Source: Pseudomonadales bacterium (GTDB taxonomy: Bacteria > Pseudomonadota > Gammaproteobacteria > Pseudomonadales > DT-91). Taken from it: DNA of 59,616 nucleotides. A program made the position numbers and the translations under genes. The stretch is from assembly GCA_013215055.1 (NCBI GenBank), contig JABSRQ010000025.1:1-59616 (forward strand), read 5' to 3'. The notes under the pieces were generated by a model. That model had not been told where the DNA came from. It searched no databases and was given only the letters and a program-made list of their open reading frames with translations. How positions within the stretch are numbered: position 1 is the stretch's first letter; every line of letters starts with the position of its first letter. This document shows, in pieces, positions 42,992-53,954 of the stretch.

Positions 42992-45900
42992 ATGGTACTT
43001 CATCATTTAATAGCAGCATCAAAGCCACATCTTGCAATTTTGCAAGCCGTGGCTTTGATGCATTTGCTGTTTTTTGGTTTTGTACAATCTGTTTCAGCCG
43101 CAACGATTATTCTTAGTGAAGCCGCTACCGGTACTTATAACGGTTCGGATACAACTTTTACCGCCTTTGCGGAAGTTATTGCAGACTTGCCCTATATTGA
43201 TGACCCCACGTTAAACTTCGCCAGTAGTGAAGTGATTGTGGAGCCTGGGCAATCGGCGCCAGTAACTTACACGGTAAGTAATACCGGGCGCAACGCCTTG
43301 AATGCTATTCAATTGAATCTACTGCCGCCCGTTGGTGTAGATATCGATGTGCCGGATTCACCGTTTTATACTTCTGTTTCGCAGCCCGATGGATCCATCT
43401 TAATTACCTTTAATGAGTCGCTGCAATCAACGCATATCGTTGATGTTCTGTTTGATGTAATGATTCCTGAAGATTCAAACAGTGACGGGGGCATTTTACA
43501 GGCAACTTTTAATGCCGTGGGTGATTTATCCGGAAACCCCATTACTGCCGTTCAAACGATGATGGTAAAAATAGAGCGTGAAGATGTCAGCCTATTTTTA
43601 TCCAATACCGCCAGTAAAACCAATGTAGGCGCCGATGAGCCTGTATTTTTTAATCTAAATGTAACCAATACCCATGCCAAGCGAGATGCACAAAATGTGT
43701 TTATTTCAGATCGCTTGCCATTAGGAGTTAGGTTTATGCAAGGCACTGCAAAACGGGATGGCCAATCGATTGCCGATCCAGTATTAACTGCAGATGGCCG
43801 TAGTCTGGCTTTTTATGTCGGTGATTTAAAAGCGGAAGAGACTCGAAAAATAGAGTATATGGCTTACGTTTCATCGCTGGCACCGCAGGGGGAATTAAAA
43901 AGCCCATCGATTGCACGTAGCGCCGGGATTCATTCTAACGCTGCCGAAGTTTTGTTGTATATGCGCCGTGATCCTATCAATGTTGATAGCCATGTGGTTG
44001 GCCGAGTTATGGCGGGCGCCTGTGAAATTGAAAAAGAACAAAGCCATGAGACACAAAGCCGCTTAAGCAGTGAACTTGACGGTGATGCCGTGGTTTATAC
44101 GTTGAGCTTTAATGCCAATAAATTATCTTTAGATAAAGCCATCGCCAAGTTTGTATTGCCACAGGCTTTGGTGTATCAAAAAGACAGCGCCATATTGAAT
44201 GGTGAAAAAACATCTAACCCTGGCAACAACTCTGGCCATTTAAAATTTAAATTACCCAGCGATGGTGCCGAGCATATTTTACGTTTTCGCGCCCAGCTGA
44301 GGCAGCCTGATTACTATGGCCTTTACGAAACCTCTGCTCAGATCAGTTTTCAGACCAAAGATTATGGAAAACATGAAACGGCTGTTTTATTAAACAGCTT
44401 TAAGGCCGAGAAAAAAGAAACGCAAACCCTGCGTTTATCTCACCGTTCCCTGTTTGATGAAACATCCTCCATTATTGCCGTAGATGATCTTGCCGGCATC
44501 GATTATCTATTGAAAGAAATTACCGATGCCGATATACAGCGTATTTATATTTTAGCCTCATCGAGTATTCACGAGACTAATGGCGATGATTTGGCATGGG
44601 ATAGAGCCAATAATGTGGCGCTCTACGTTAACAATAAACTTAATCTCACGCCTGGAAAACTAAGCCTTGATGCTAAAACGCATGAACCGGATGCCGGCGA
44701 AAAAAATATAAATTTCCGCAGTGTTGATTTGATTGTGGAGCTCAAAGAAGATGGTGTGATTAATCAAAAATACATTGTCTTGGGTGATGCTTCCGAGCAA
44801 AGCACACCCTTTAAGATCCCATATTATAAGGCACCCACTCACTCTCTGGCATCGGTGCCGGGTGTTGCGGGTGTACGTTTATACACAGAAGAAGGGCGCT
44901 TTGTTGAAACCGACAAGTTTGGGCGTTTTCACTTTGAAGCCTTGAAGCCAGGCACACATGTATTGCAGCTTGACCCCGATTCTATCCCCGAGGGTTATGA
45001 GGCGTATTTATGTGAATCCAATAACCGCTTTGCCGGTAACCCTTCTTCACGTTTTGTCGATATTAAAAAGGGGCTGATCTGGCGTGCTAATTTTCATCTA
45101 CGCCCAACGGTAGATGATCAAACCACAGCCCATATGCAGATGTTCAGCTCGTTAAACGGCTCCCAGCTGGATTACCAATTAAAAGTTTCAGCGCACCCGC
45201 TTAAAGGCAAAGATTTATCGTTAACGGTAGATCTGCCGGCTGGTATTGAGGCTGATACATCATCGTTCTTCATCAATGGCCAGTCCGTTAAGGCCACTAA
45301 AGATCAAAAAAGCTATAACGTTGATTTAAATGCAATCGACCTTTCCACCTTTAAGCTGCATTTTAAGGCCGAGTTAAAAACACAGGAAATTGGTGATTAT
45401 ATTTCGCAGGCATCATTGGATATTAAAAAGCCTAATCAACGTTTAAATGAACGTGTGCAAACGGTAAAAAATATTATCTCGATACTGCCTGAGAATATGC
45501 GGGCCGAACGTTATGTATTGCCAACCCACTTTATTGTGGGTGATGACAGGCTGCGTAAGTCGGATCAATATGCACTCGATGATATTGTAAAGCTGTTAGG
45601 TAATAAACAGGTGCAAAGTGTTGAGGTGCTGGCCTATAGCAACAGTGCAGCAGAAAGCTCACAGGGGCAGGCGGATGCATTGGCGCTAAAACGAGCCAGA
45701 AAGGTATCAAACTATTTATTACAGAATGCCAACTTAGACGATGCGCTGATATTGGTGAAAGGCAAAGGCAGTGATTTTAATAGCAGGATTAACGAACAAA
45801 ACCGGGTAGAAGTGCTGGTTTATACCACCGATGCACCCAAGGCAAAAGTGACCAAGGCAGAAAGTGTTAAGGCCGCGACCCAGGTGAAAATTAACGAAAA

Positions 45901-48900
45901 AGAAAATACCATCACTCTGCAGCAATCGGCCGATGAGGCGGATCATATTGATGCAGAGGGTATTATCTCCATTGCCGAAGGTGATGCGATTATTGATAGG
46001 ATCAATGCGGTACGCATTAACCTGGATTCACGATTGACCCCGGTTTTAAAAATCAACGGTGTTGCTGTTGCAAACGATAGAATCGGTTTCACTAGAGTTG
46101 ATCCAACTAACGGTAAAACCTTGTATGTATATTTTGGCCTGGACCTTGGGGATCCGGGTAATCATGCCATGCACTTGCAAGGTTTGGGTCCTTTTGGCAA
46201 TGCCCGTTTTGAGCAAGAGTTACGCTATAACCGCTCCGAAGGTATTCGAAAAATTCAGTTTGTTGCATCGGCGGATAATATTGCCGATGGATCAAGCCCA
46301 ATAGAAGCAACCATCAAGCTGTTTGATAATAACGGTGTTGAGGTGCATGGCGAATTTGATTTAAAAATTACCAGTGGTGACCTGATCCCTTTACGCAGAT
46401 TTACCGAAGACGATATGCCCTATGTGACCGATGAACTGGGAATGTTGAAGGTTAATAAACAGGGGCTTGTACGTTTTGATCCTGTCAGCCAGCCCGGCCT
46501 GTATCGTGTGATTGTAAAATATAAAAATGTGGTTGAAGAGCTAAAAGTGAAGGTCAGGCCGCATTATCGAGAATGGATCATGGTGGGTTTGGCCGAGGCT
46601 CAAATTGGCCTTAATGACGTTAAGGGTAATACCGAAGGTTTATCTGTTAATGATATCGAAGAAGACTTTTATAATGAAGAACGCCTGGCGTTTTATGCCA
46701 AGGGTAAGATTTTAGGTAAATACCTGTTAACGGCGGCTTACGATTCAGACAAAAAAACCAAAGAAGAAGAGCGCTTTTTACAGTTAATTAACCCTGAAGA
46801 TTATTACACCTTATACGGCGATACTTCGGAGCAACGATTTGATGCTGCAAGCCGTGAGAAATTATATTTACGCCTGGATGCCGATGAGTATTACGCCATG
46901 TTTGGTGACTATAATACCGGGCTTAATGTCACCCGTTTAAGCCGTTATTCACGTGCATTTACCGGAGCCAAGGCGGAGCTTGAAAACGAACGTTTCTCGG
47001 TTACTGCCTTTGCCGCAGAAAGCAGTCAGGTTTTTAAACGTGATGAAATACTGGGTGATGGCACCTCGGGGCTTTATCATTTATCCCAAGAAAGGATTAT
47101 CGCCAATAGTGAAAAAATCATTATTCAGGTGCGTGATAGGTTTCATTCGGAGCGCATTGTCAGTGAACAAAGCCTGACACGTTATGCCGATTATCAAATC
47201 GACTACCAGGATGGCTCGATATATTTTAAACAGCCCATTCCACGTTACGATCCTCAGTTAAACCCGGTTTATATTGTTGCAGACTATGAATCCTACAGTA
47301 CGAGCTCCGGTGATATTGTTGCCGGTGGTCGTGCGGCGGTAAAATTTAATGATGAAAAAATAGAAGTTGGTGTTAGTCATATTAACGATGGTACCGAAGG
47401 TGCTAAGGCGCAGTTAAGCGGTATTGATATCAATGTGAAAATTACTGATGATTTAACCTTGCATGCCGAAGTGGCAACATCAAAACTTGATGGCAGCTCA
47501 CAATCAGCTTCCGATTCGGGCTCGGCATATTCTGCCGAATTGCGTCATATCAGTGCCAAGGCTGAAACTCATGCCTATATTATTGAGCAGGAACAGGGTT
47601 TTGGTATTGGCATGCAAAACCAATCTGAAAATGGCAAACGTAAAGTAGGTGTTAAAACCGATGTATTGGTTGCCGAAAATATGACCATTGATGCGGATAT
47701 TAGCCAGGAAGGTAATCTCTATTCCGATGCGATGCGCCGTGCCATTGAAGGGGGTTATCACTACCGCCCTGCAACCTGGGATATGTTCATCGGAGCTGCG
47801 ATTGTCGAAGATACCGATGCGTTTAATAAAAAACACCAGTCGGAGTTATTACGCACTGGGCTGCAAAAAGAACTATACAATAACCGCCTACGTTTACGGG
47901 CATTGTCCGAATGGGCCTTATCCAATGATGATGTTATCGATTACCCAACTCGGCATACCTTTGGTGCCGACTATGCCATCACCTCCGCTATTGATGCCTT
48001 TGCCGAATACGAAGTCACCGATGGTTCGGCGGTTAACAGCTCAACCGTGCGCACAGGTCTGCGTTCACGCCCTTGGGAAAACGGTGTCGTTAACACCTCG
48101 GTAGTAAAAGAGGATCATGAATTCAGCGATAGAACCTTTGCCGTATTTGGCTTGATTCAAACCGTGCCGATTAATCAGCAATGGCGCATGAGTTTTTCAT
48201 ACGACCAAACCAAAACCCTGGAGCGTAACTTCTATCCTCGGGTGAATCCCGATACAACGATTGCATCAGGCACAACCAATACGGTGTTATCAACCAATGG
48301 TGCAATAGATGAAGATTTCTGGGCTTCAACGGTAGGTGCTTCTTATAAATCGGGCCTGTATTTATTTGATTCACGTGTGGAATATCGTAGCGCAGCCACT
48401 AACGATAAATACGGCATCTTCACCAGCTGGCAGCGTAACCTTAATCAGGGCGTGGCACATGCATTACGTTTTTTAATGTTTAACACCGATTATGTTTTTG
48501 CTAATAATGAAATTGATTCGCAGCTGCGTTACTCGTCTGTGATTCGTCCCATAGGCGGTCACTGGTTTATCTTTAATCGCACAGAATTAAAATTCCTCGA
48601 TAACGGTTTGCTACAACAAGGCACACAAGAGAAGAAGTTTGTTGAGCATATCGCTATCAACTATATGCCCTCTGCAGATTGGCAGTATGCAACCCACCTG
48701 GGTTATAAATATACAGTGACAGAAACCGAGCGTTATGAATTTAAAAACAATACTTTTATCCTCGGTAACGAACTGCGCCACGATATTAACGAACATTGGG
48801 ATGTAGGCGGCCATTATCATCTATTAACCGCGCTAGATTTAGGTTTGCAGGAATATTCTTACGGTTTGTCGGCAGGCGTGGATGTGGCCAGAAATATGTG

Positions 48901-49030
48901 GTTAAGCCTGGGTTATAACTTTGATGGTTTTGAAGATGATGATTTTGATGCCAACGGTTACACGGCCCAGGGGCCTTTTCTGAAACTTAGATTCAAGTTT
49001 GATCAGAATACTTTTAATCTGCGTGATTGA
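42992..49030 (+). CDS. Giant outer-membrane protein: DUF11, OmpA-like and beta-barrel
   Basis: A 2012-residue protein. Residues 1-36 are a signal sequence. Residues 60-330 hold two DUF11-like units (V-E-P-G-Q-S-A-P-V-T-Y-T-V-S-N-T-G-R-N). Around 490-600 and again at 855-965 are OmpA-C-like segments (second: H-F-I-V-G-D-D-x-L, K-R-A-R-K-V-S-N-Y-L, N-R-V-E-V-L-V-Y). A carboxypeptidase-regulatory-like unit lies near 640-680 (GVAGVRLYTEEGRFVETDKFG). From about 1230 to the end, alternating aromatic/polar strands and tight turns predict a large beta-barrel ending L-K-L-R-F-K-F-D-Q-N-T-F-N-L-R-D. It is probably the outer-membrane anchor or exporter for the three preceding proteins. I know of no characterised homologue with this order. 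Confidence 0.75.
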   Translation: MVLHHLIAASKPHLAILQAVALMHLLFFGFVQSVSAATIILSEAATGTYNGSDTTFTAFAEVIADLPYIDDPTLNFASSEVIVEPGQSAPVTYTVSNTGRNALNAIQLNLLPPVGVDIDVPDSPFYTSVSQPDGSILITFNESLQSTHIVDVLFDVMIPEDSNSDGGILQATFNAVGDLSGNPITAVQTMMVKIEREDVSLFLSNTASKTNVGADEPVFFNLNVTNTHAKRDAQNVFISDRLPLGVRFMQGTAKRDGQSIADPVLTADGRSLAFYVGDLKAEETRKIEYMAYVSSLAPQGELKSPSIARSAGIHSNAAEVLLYMRRDPINVDSHVVGRVMAGACEIEKEQSHETQSRLSSELDGDAVVYTLSFNANKLSLDKAIAKFVLPQALVYQKDSAILNGEKTSNPGNNSGHLKFKLPSDGAEHILRFRAQLRQPDYYGLYETSAQISFQTKDYGKHETAVLLNSFKAEKKETQTLRLSHRSLFDETSSIIAVDDLAGIDYLLKEITDADIQRIYILASSSIHETNGDDLAWDRANNVALYVNNKLNLTPGKLSLDAKTHEPDAGEKNINFRSVDLIVELKEDGVINQKYIVLGDASEQSTPFKIPYYKAPTHSLASVPGVAGVRLYTEEGRFVETDKFGRFHFEALKPGTHVLQLDPDSIPEGYEAYLCESNNRFAGNPSSRFVDIKKGLIWRANFHLRPTVDDQTTAHMQMFSSLNGSQLDYQLKVSAHPLKGKDLSLTVDLPAGIEADTSSFFINGQSVKATKDQKSYNVDLNAIDLSTFKLHFKAELKTQEIGDYISQASLDIKKPNQRLNERVQTVKNIISILPENMRAERYVLPTHFIVGDDRLRKSDQYALDDIVKLLGNKQVQSVEVLAYSNSAAESSQGQADALALKRARKVSNYLLQNANLDDALILVKGKGSDFNSRINEQNRVEVLVYTTDAPKAKVTKAESVKAATQVKINEKENTITLQQSADEADHIDAEGIISIAEGDAIIDRINAVRINLDSRLTPVLKINGVAVANDRIGFTRVDPTNGKTLYVYFGLDLGDPGNHAMHLQGLGPFGNARFEQELRYNRSEGIRKIQFVASADNIADGSSPIEATIKLFDNNGVEVHGEFDLKITSGDLIPLRRFTEDDMPYVTDELGMLKVNKQGLVRFDPVSQPGLYRVIVKYKNVVEELKVKVRPHYREWIMVGLAEAQIGLNDVKGNTEGLSVNDIEEDFYNEERLAFYAKGKILGKYLLTAAYDSDKKTKEEERFLQLINPEDYYTLYGDTSEQRFDAASREKLYLRLDADEYYAMFGDYNTGLNVTRLSRYSRAFTGAKAELENERFSVTAFAAESSQVFKRDEILGDGTSGLYHLSQERIIANSEKIIIQVRDRFHSERIVSEQSLTRYADYQIDYQDGSIYFKQPIPRYDPQLNPVYIVADYESYSTSSGDIVAGGRAAVKFNDEKIEVGVSHINDGTEGAKAQLSGIDINVKITDDLTLHAEVATSKLDGSSQSASDSGSAYSAELRHISAKAETHAYIIEQEQGFGIGMQNQSENGKRKVGVKTDVLVAENMTIDADISQEGNLYSDAMRRAIEGGYHYRPATWDMFIGAAIVEDTDAFNKKHQSELLRTGLQKELYNNRLRLRALSEWALSNDDVIDYPTRHTFGADYAITSAIDAFAEYEVTDGSAVNSSTVRTGLRSRPWENGVVNTSVVKEDHEFSDRTFAVFGLIQTVPINQQWRMSFSYDQTKTLERNFYPRVNPDTTIASGTTNTVLSTNGAIDEDFWASTVGASYKSGLYLFDSRVEYRSAATNDKYGIFTSWQRNLNQGVAHALRFLMFNTDYVFANNEIDSQLRYSSVIRPIGGHWFIFNRTELKFLDNGLLQQGTQEKKFVEHIAINYMPSADWQYATHLGYKYTVTETERYEFKNNTFILGNELRHDINEHWDVGGHYHLLTALDLGLQEYSYGLSAGVDVARNMWLSLGYNFDGFEDDDFDANGYTAQGPFLKLRFKFDQNTFNLRD

Positions 49031-49065
49031 TAGTCTATCAGGCTAGCAGGAAAGCGAGTTGGCTT

Positions 49066-51633
49066 TTATTTCTTGATCTGTTCTTTTATGACTTTGAGGT
49101 CAAAATGGCGTCTGAACTTTAAGTCACCATCAGAGGCCTCAACCAGAATGGTATGTGAACCTATATCCGCAATGCTTGTGCGCCAGCTTAACTTGCCTGA
49201 GCGGCTCACTTGCATTGTTTCTGGCCCGTGCACAAGCCTGAAGTTAAGTTTGCTTCCATCGATATCGTTAGCCACCAAAGTATATTTGAACTTTTGCTTG
49301 GCAATCACTTGCTGACTATTCACTTTTGCAATAAAGGGTTCGCGATTGGTTTCTTTCACCTTCACGGTAAAACGTTGTTCAACCTGATCAATGCCGTCAC
49401 TGACAAGAATTACAACGGAGTGTTCTCCACTGTGCTGATAATTTGGGTGCCAGCTTAACTGCTTGCCATTCAGCTGCATGCCTTCGGGGGCTTGCGCGAT
49501 TGAAAAAGTCAGAGTTTCATTATCGGCATCGCTGGCGCTTAATTTGTAATGGTAAGTGATGTTTTCATGAGCGGTGTCACCAGGTGTGCTATGAAATACC
49601 GGCAAGCGGTTAGTATTCATAACGTCTAAATTAAACGCTTGCTGTGCTGTAGATTCCGGGTCTTCGGCTTGCAGTAAAACCTTATAGCTATTTACGGCTT
49701 CAAAATCCGGTGTATAGCGTAATGCATATTGTACTCGCGGGATATTTTCAGCAGCTTGTTTATCGGCGTTTTTTAGTTTAACCAGTTCCATTCCGTCTGG
49801 GCCATCTAATAAACTCAGTGTAATTGCTGCACCATCGGGATCAAATACCGACACGTTATATTGATAATCCGAATTCTCAGCCGTTTGTATAATAGGTTGA
49901 GAATCAAATACTGGCACACGATTGGTATTGGCAACGCTAATTTCAAACTGTTGTTTTATATGGGTGTCGCCGTCATTCACTAAAAGTTCAATGTTATGTT
50001 TGCCAGACTGTTGGTAATTTGGATTCCAGACAATATTATTATTAATAATAACCATGCCCTTTGGCGCTGTTGATAAAGTCAATGTGAGTATGCTTTTATC
50101 CGCATCGCTTGCGTCAACGATATAACGGTATTCTGTGCCTTCTACGGCTTTTTTTAACGGCAGGGAATGTATCACGGGCGCACGGTTGGTATTGGCCACC
50201 TGTAAGTTTAACAAGGTGGTTTTGTTTTCCAGGCCATCGTTGGCATTCACGATGACGTTATACATTCCTGCTTGTTCATAACCCGGTGTCCAGGACAGGG
50301 TATTGTCAGATAAAGTGAGGCCTTGAATCCCGGTTTTCAGTGATAACAGAACTTTATGGCCATCATCATCGCGAGTCTCAAGCTTTAATGACCAAGGCAT
50401 ATTCTCTTTTAATAGCGTTTTTTCATAGGCGACAGCATTAAAACTCGGAAGGCGGTTGGTGCTGGCTACATGAATAAAAAACGTCTGTTCAGTGACGTCT
50501 TTATTGTCATTGGCAGATATGATGACTTTATGTTGCCCCATGGCTTCAAAATCGGGAAGCCAATGTAGTTCTCGGCCCTCAAGTATCATGCCCGCTGGAG
50601 CTTCAGTCAGTTTAAGGATAACGTTATCTCTATCTTCATCCTGTAACCGCAGTTCGTAGTGGTAAGCAATATTTTCCGAAGCGTCGAGCAAGGGCTTGCT
50701 ATTAAAAACAGGGGGTCGGTTGGTGTTTTCTATCAATAAAGCGAATTTAATTTCAGTGCCAGAGATGCCATCGCTGGCACGGGCGATTACCCGGTGTTCA
50801 CCGGCTTGAGTGTAATCGGGGGTAAAGCTGAGTTGACCTGCACTTGTCAGTTTGAGACCTTCGGGGCCTGTAATCAGTGTATATGTGACTTTTTGGCCAT
50901 CAGAATCTTCGGCTAATAACACTTTTTTGTAGGCCTGTGCCTCTTTGGCTGCCGTAAGTTGCTGAGTTTTCCATCGCGGTAGTTGATTAGTATTGTTCAC
51001 TTTCAGGCTAAAGTTTTGGCTGGCCGATGCACTGTGCTGGTCAGTTAGCTTTAGCTTTACGCCATGGCTTCCTTTGGCCTTAAAACCGGGTAACCATTGC
51101 AGTTGATCATTTTTAAGTATGAGTCCCTCGGGGCCATCTATAAGGCTTAACGTGAGCTTGTCATCGGAGTCTTCATCGTGGCTTGTAATGGCGTAGATAT
51201 AGTTGAAGTTTTCTGCGGCATGTAATTTAGGCCGGCTTTTAAATACCGGGGCCCGATTGGTATTGTTAACTTTTAATGCCAGTGTTTTTTGATTGATGAA
51301 CACGCCATCGCTGACGGTTACAACGACCGAATATTCTCCTGCCGTATCAAAGGCCGGGGTGAAGCTTATTCGCCCCTCTTTATCGACCTTCAGTGCTTTA
51401 GGGCCATTCAGCAAACTGAAATGCAGTTTTTGTGCTTCGGGATCCTTAGCGGCTAATTGATAGACGTATTTAGTACCTTCTTTGGCAGCAGGCAGGGATG
51501 ATGTTGTTATTCTCGGGGATTTATTGCTCGCAATTTTTAGTTGTGCTGATGTCTCAGCAGTATTTGCGTGACACGATAAAGTGATAACACCTGCGCTTAA
51601 CGTCATTGAAATAACAAATTTTTTTATAGGCAT
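49066..51633 (-). CDS. Nine-repeat Ig/cadherin-like exported protein
   Basis: An 855-residue exported protein. The signal peptide ends near C-H-A-N-T. It holds nine tandem units of about 88 residues, each ending V-x-N-T-N-R-x-P and carrying an acidic turn (D-x-D-x-D/D-D-S-D) plus a G-P-E-G-L/M motif: the He_PIG/cadherin-like pattern. The acidic turns suggest calcium binding and rigidity. The protein faces the giant barrel gene, with 35 bases between the stops. It could be an adhesin or a ligand held by the barrel. No membrane anchor is visible at its C-terminus. Confidence 0.8.
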   Translation of the reverse strand: MPIKKFVISMTLSAGVITLSCHANTAETSAQLKIASNKSPRITTSSLPAAKEGTKYVYQLAAKDPEAQKLHFSLLNGPKALKVDKEGRISFTPAFDTAGEYSVVVTVSDGVFINQKTLALKVNNTNRAPVFKSRPKLHAAENFNYIYAITSHDEDSDDKLTLSLIDGPEGLILKNDQLQWLPGFKAKGSHGVKLKLTDQHSASASQNFSLKVNNTNQLPRWKTQQLTAAKEAQAYKKVLLAEDSDGQKVTYTLITGPEGLKLTSAGQLSFTPDYTQAGEHRVIARASDGISGTEIKFALLIENTNRPPVFNSKPLLDASENIAYHYELRLQDEDRDNVILKLTEAPAGMILEGRELHWLPDFEAMGQHKVIISANDNKDVTEQTFFIHVASTNRLPSFNAVAYEKTLLKENMPWSLKLETRDDDGHKVLLSLKTGIQGLTLSDNTLSWTPGYEQAGMYNVIVNANDGLENKTTLLNLQVANTNRAPVIHSLPLKKAVEGTEYRYIVDASDADKSILTLTLSTAPKGMVIINNNIVWNPNYQQSGKHNIELLVNDGDTHIKQQFEISVANTNRVPVFDSQPIIQTAENSDYQYNVSVFDPDGAAITLSLLDGPDGMELVKLKNADKQAAENIPRVQYALRYTPDFEAVNSYKVLLQAEDPESTAQQAFNLDVMNTNRLPVFHSTPGDTAHENITYHYKLSASDADNETLTFSIAQAPEGMQLNGKQLSWHPNYQHSGEHSVVILVSDGIDQVEQRFTVKVKETNREPFIAKVNSQQVIAKQKFKYTLVANDIDGSKLNFRLVHGPETMQVSRSGKLSWRTSIADIGSHTILVEASDGDLKFRRHFDLKVIKEQIKK

Positions 51634-52342
51634 ATTTTTTCTGACGATGTGAAACTGAGATAATTTGTTAATGTTTTTATGCCTTGAAGATATCAGTTTG
51701 CCTGCTTATTGTCCATGACAAGGCCTGCTGCAAAGTGATTACCCTAAAGAGGGGAGTTGCGTATTTAATGCAGCGATGTGCAGAGAAGAAAAAGGAAGAA
51801 ATATAAACGTAATAAATGTTATTTATACGCATCGTTTATATAACTAAATATATATAAATTTTTTAGAATATTGAATGCTAAAAGGACATTGCTATTACAA
51901 CTGATTGTCAATGATCCGTGCAAGTTTAACCGCGCTTATTATAAAGGATTTGACCTGAAAAATAGCTCCGCTATTGGCCTCGATGTTCATAAAACGTGAT
52001 GCTGTAAAATGTCATTTTTTATGAAAAACTGTCAATACACTATTTTATTATTGCTGTCATTTATCAATAAATCATGGGTTTATCGTTCTTATCTATTTTG
52101 ATTTGTTTGGTGCATGTTGAGATGTTTAAAAAAATGCCTTCTACAAGTTTCTATGAAAATTCGGATAAATATCTGTGTTTAATAGCCCTGTTTTTTGAAA
52201 AGTTTTTTTAGCCGATTGACTTTTTATTTAGTGCAAGTCAAATCCCGCTCCCTTTATATTTACTCATGATGTTCAAAAAACAACCTAGTCTAATGAGGTC
52301 GATGTCGTAAAAGAATTATTTGATACTCTGAATAACTAGGGG
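51634..52342. other. Divergent AT-rich promoter region
   Basis: About 700 bases between the nine-repeat gene (minus) and the lipoprotein gene (plus). TTGACT near 52216 followed by AT-rich sequence could be a sigma-70 promoter. No genes were recognised. Confidence 0.4.
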
Positions 52343-52348
52343 GTGTTG

Positions 52349-53800
52349 ATGTTTACTTATGCTAAACCGATAGGTCTTTTCCTTGTTTTGACGTTGAGTC
52401 AACTTTTCCTAAGTGCTTGCGACCATGCTGTTGAAGAAACGGCATTGGGTGAAGAGCAGTCTTATGTGCAAGTCTGGGATGCTTATAGGCGCCCGATACC
52501 TAATGCACGCATTCAAATAGGTGATTCATTTTATGTCACAGATGAAGATGGCTTGCTTGTTATTGAAAAAAGCCTGAATGATATTCCTGTGATAAAAATT
52601 TCTAAACAGGGCTATGTCGATAAAACGGCTAGAGTGCTTAAAAATACAAATGCGGTGGTTGTTTTATTGATGCCGCAAACTCAATGGCAGGATGTTGCGG
52701 CCATTGAACAGGCACAATCTATTAGGTTTGCCGATGTTGAATTACTCTTGCCTGCCTATGCTTTAATCACCCATCAGGGAATTGAGGCCGAAGGTGCGGC
52801 TAAAGTTTCCATTACGCCTTGGTTGCCAGAGGGGAATTTGGCCCCGGCAAGTTTTGCAAGTAATGAGACCTATCAGGCAGGGGTGCTTGCCCCGTTGTTC
52901 AGCCACGCGATGTTTCATATTGCCATGATTGATGATCAAGGTGAGACTTTAAACATTGCTGATAATAAGGCCATTACCGTTAGGCAAACACTATCCTCCG
53001 AGCCTGGGCTTGATGCCGAACAAGCTATCTCACTTTGGTTATTAGATGATGCAACGGGCTTGTGGTTGGAGCATCGGCCTGCGCAGCTATTTACGGAACC
53101 CGGTGGGGTATTGCATGCGGAAATTTCCAGGCTGGGAGCCTGGAGTTGGGCGCACACGGTTAATGCAAGTCGTCATGTTAATCTAAGCTGTGCCCTCGAA
53201 GATGAAAGTGGTTCCATTCTGGCTGTGCCGGAGAATGAAGCTTGCTATGCCAGAGTGCAGCTTCGTTATCCGGACCAAAAGCTGAGTGTGATTGATGTAG
53301 CAATACCATCTGAGGGGACAGCTGTTGCGTTGGATGATGATGTTGAACTGAGTGTATTGGCATTTCATTTGCGCAGTAAAAGCTTTGCGCAAAAACATTT
53401 TTCTGCAGGTTTCCAACTTTCTGACGAGTTAAATCTTGTTGCCAAATCAGGTGTGTTACAGGCGCAAAGCCAAGCTGTATTTGTTGAGTGTCAGTTTATC
53501 CGTGAAGGGAAGATGCCACTTTCTATACCTTGTGATGTTTCAGCAGGCTTTCGACAACAAGATGATGTTTATGCACCCTGGACATGGCAGACGACTTCTG
53601 TGGCAGAAGGGGGCGGTTTATTGCTATTGAATGCACCGGGCAATACCGTACAAAAATTTGATGTTCAAAGTGCGTATATGCCCGAATGCCCTTTAGAGAC
53701 TGACTCCCCCGAAAAGTATCTACTCGATACCGACAGCATGTATAAAATTGAGCATTTAACATTCTCGGTGCAATGTGCCGATTCTGTTTATAGTGAATGA
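52349..53800 (+). CDS. Lipoprotein with carboxypeptidase-regulatory-like domain
   Basis: About 483 residues from ATG 52349, with AGGGGGTG as ribosome-binding site. The lipobox is L-S-A-C. Residues 35-100 form a carboxypeptidase-regulatory-like beta sandwich (V-Q-V-W-D-A-Y-R-R-P-I-P-N-A-R-I, D-E-D-G-L, I-S-K-Q-G-Y). The next 250 residues contain strand-rich, Trp-containing units (W-L-L-D-D-A-T-G-L-W and a W-S-W-A-H-T segment), as in large envelope lipoproteins. Several cysteines in the last 150 residues may pair. It is divergent from the nine-repeat gene; a link is possible but unproven. Confidence 0.7.
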   Translation: MFTYAKPIGLFLVLTLSQLFLSACDHAVEETALGEEQSYVQVWDAYRRPIPNARIQIGDSFYVTDEDGLLVIEKSLNDIPVIKISKQGYVDKTARVLKNTNAVVVLLMPQTQWQDVAAIEQAQSIRFADVELLLPAYALITHQGIEAEGAAKVSITPWLPEGNLAPASFASNETYQAGVLAPLFSHAMFHIAMIDDQGETLNIADNKAITVRQTLSSEPGLDAEQAISLWLLDDATGLWLEHRPAQLFTEPGGVLHAEISRLGAWSWAHTVNASRHVNLSCALEDESGSILAVPENEACYARVQLRYPDQKLSVIDVAIPSEGTAVALDDDVELSVLAFHLRSKSFAQKHFSAGFQLSDELNLVAKSGVLQAQSQAVFVECQFIREGKMPLSIPCDVSAGFRQQDDVYAPWTWQTTSVAEGGGLLLLNAPGNTVQKFDVQSAYMPECPLETDSPEKYLLDTDSMYKIEHLTFSVQCADSVYSE

Positions 53801-53954
53801 GCCGGTGCCAGAAGAAGCTGTATTAGCATTGTTGTTACGGTTGGACTTTTCTGCATGTTCAGGAATATTGTTCAGCAGCATTGATCAGAAAAATTATTTT
53901 TACGCACCCTGTGGACGATGCACAGTTGTAGCTTTGCAACTGGGAACGTGCGAT

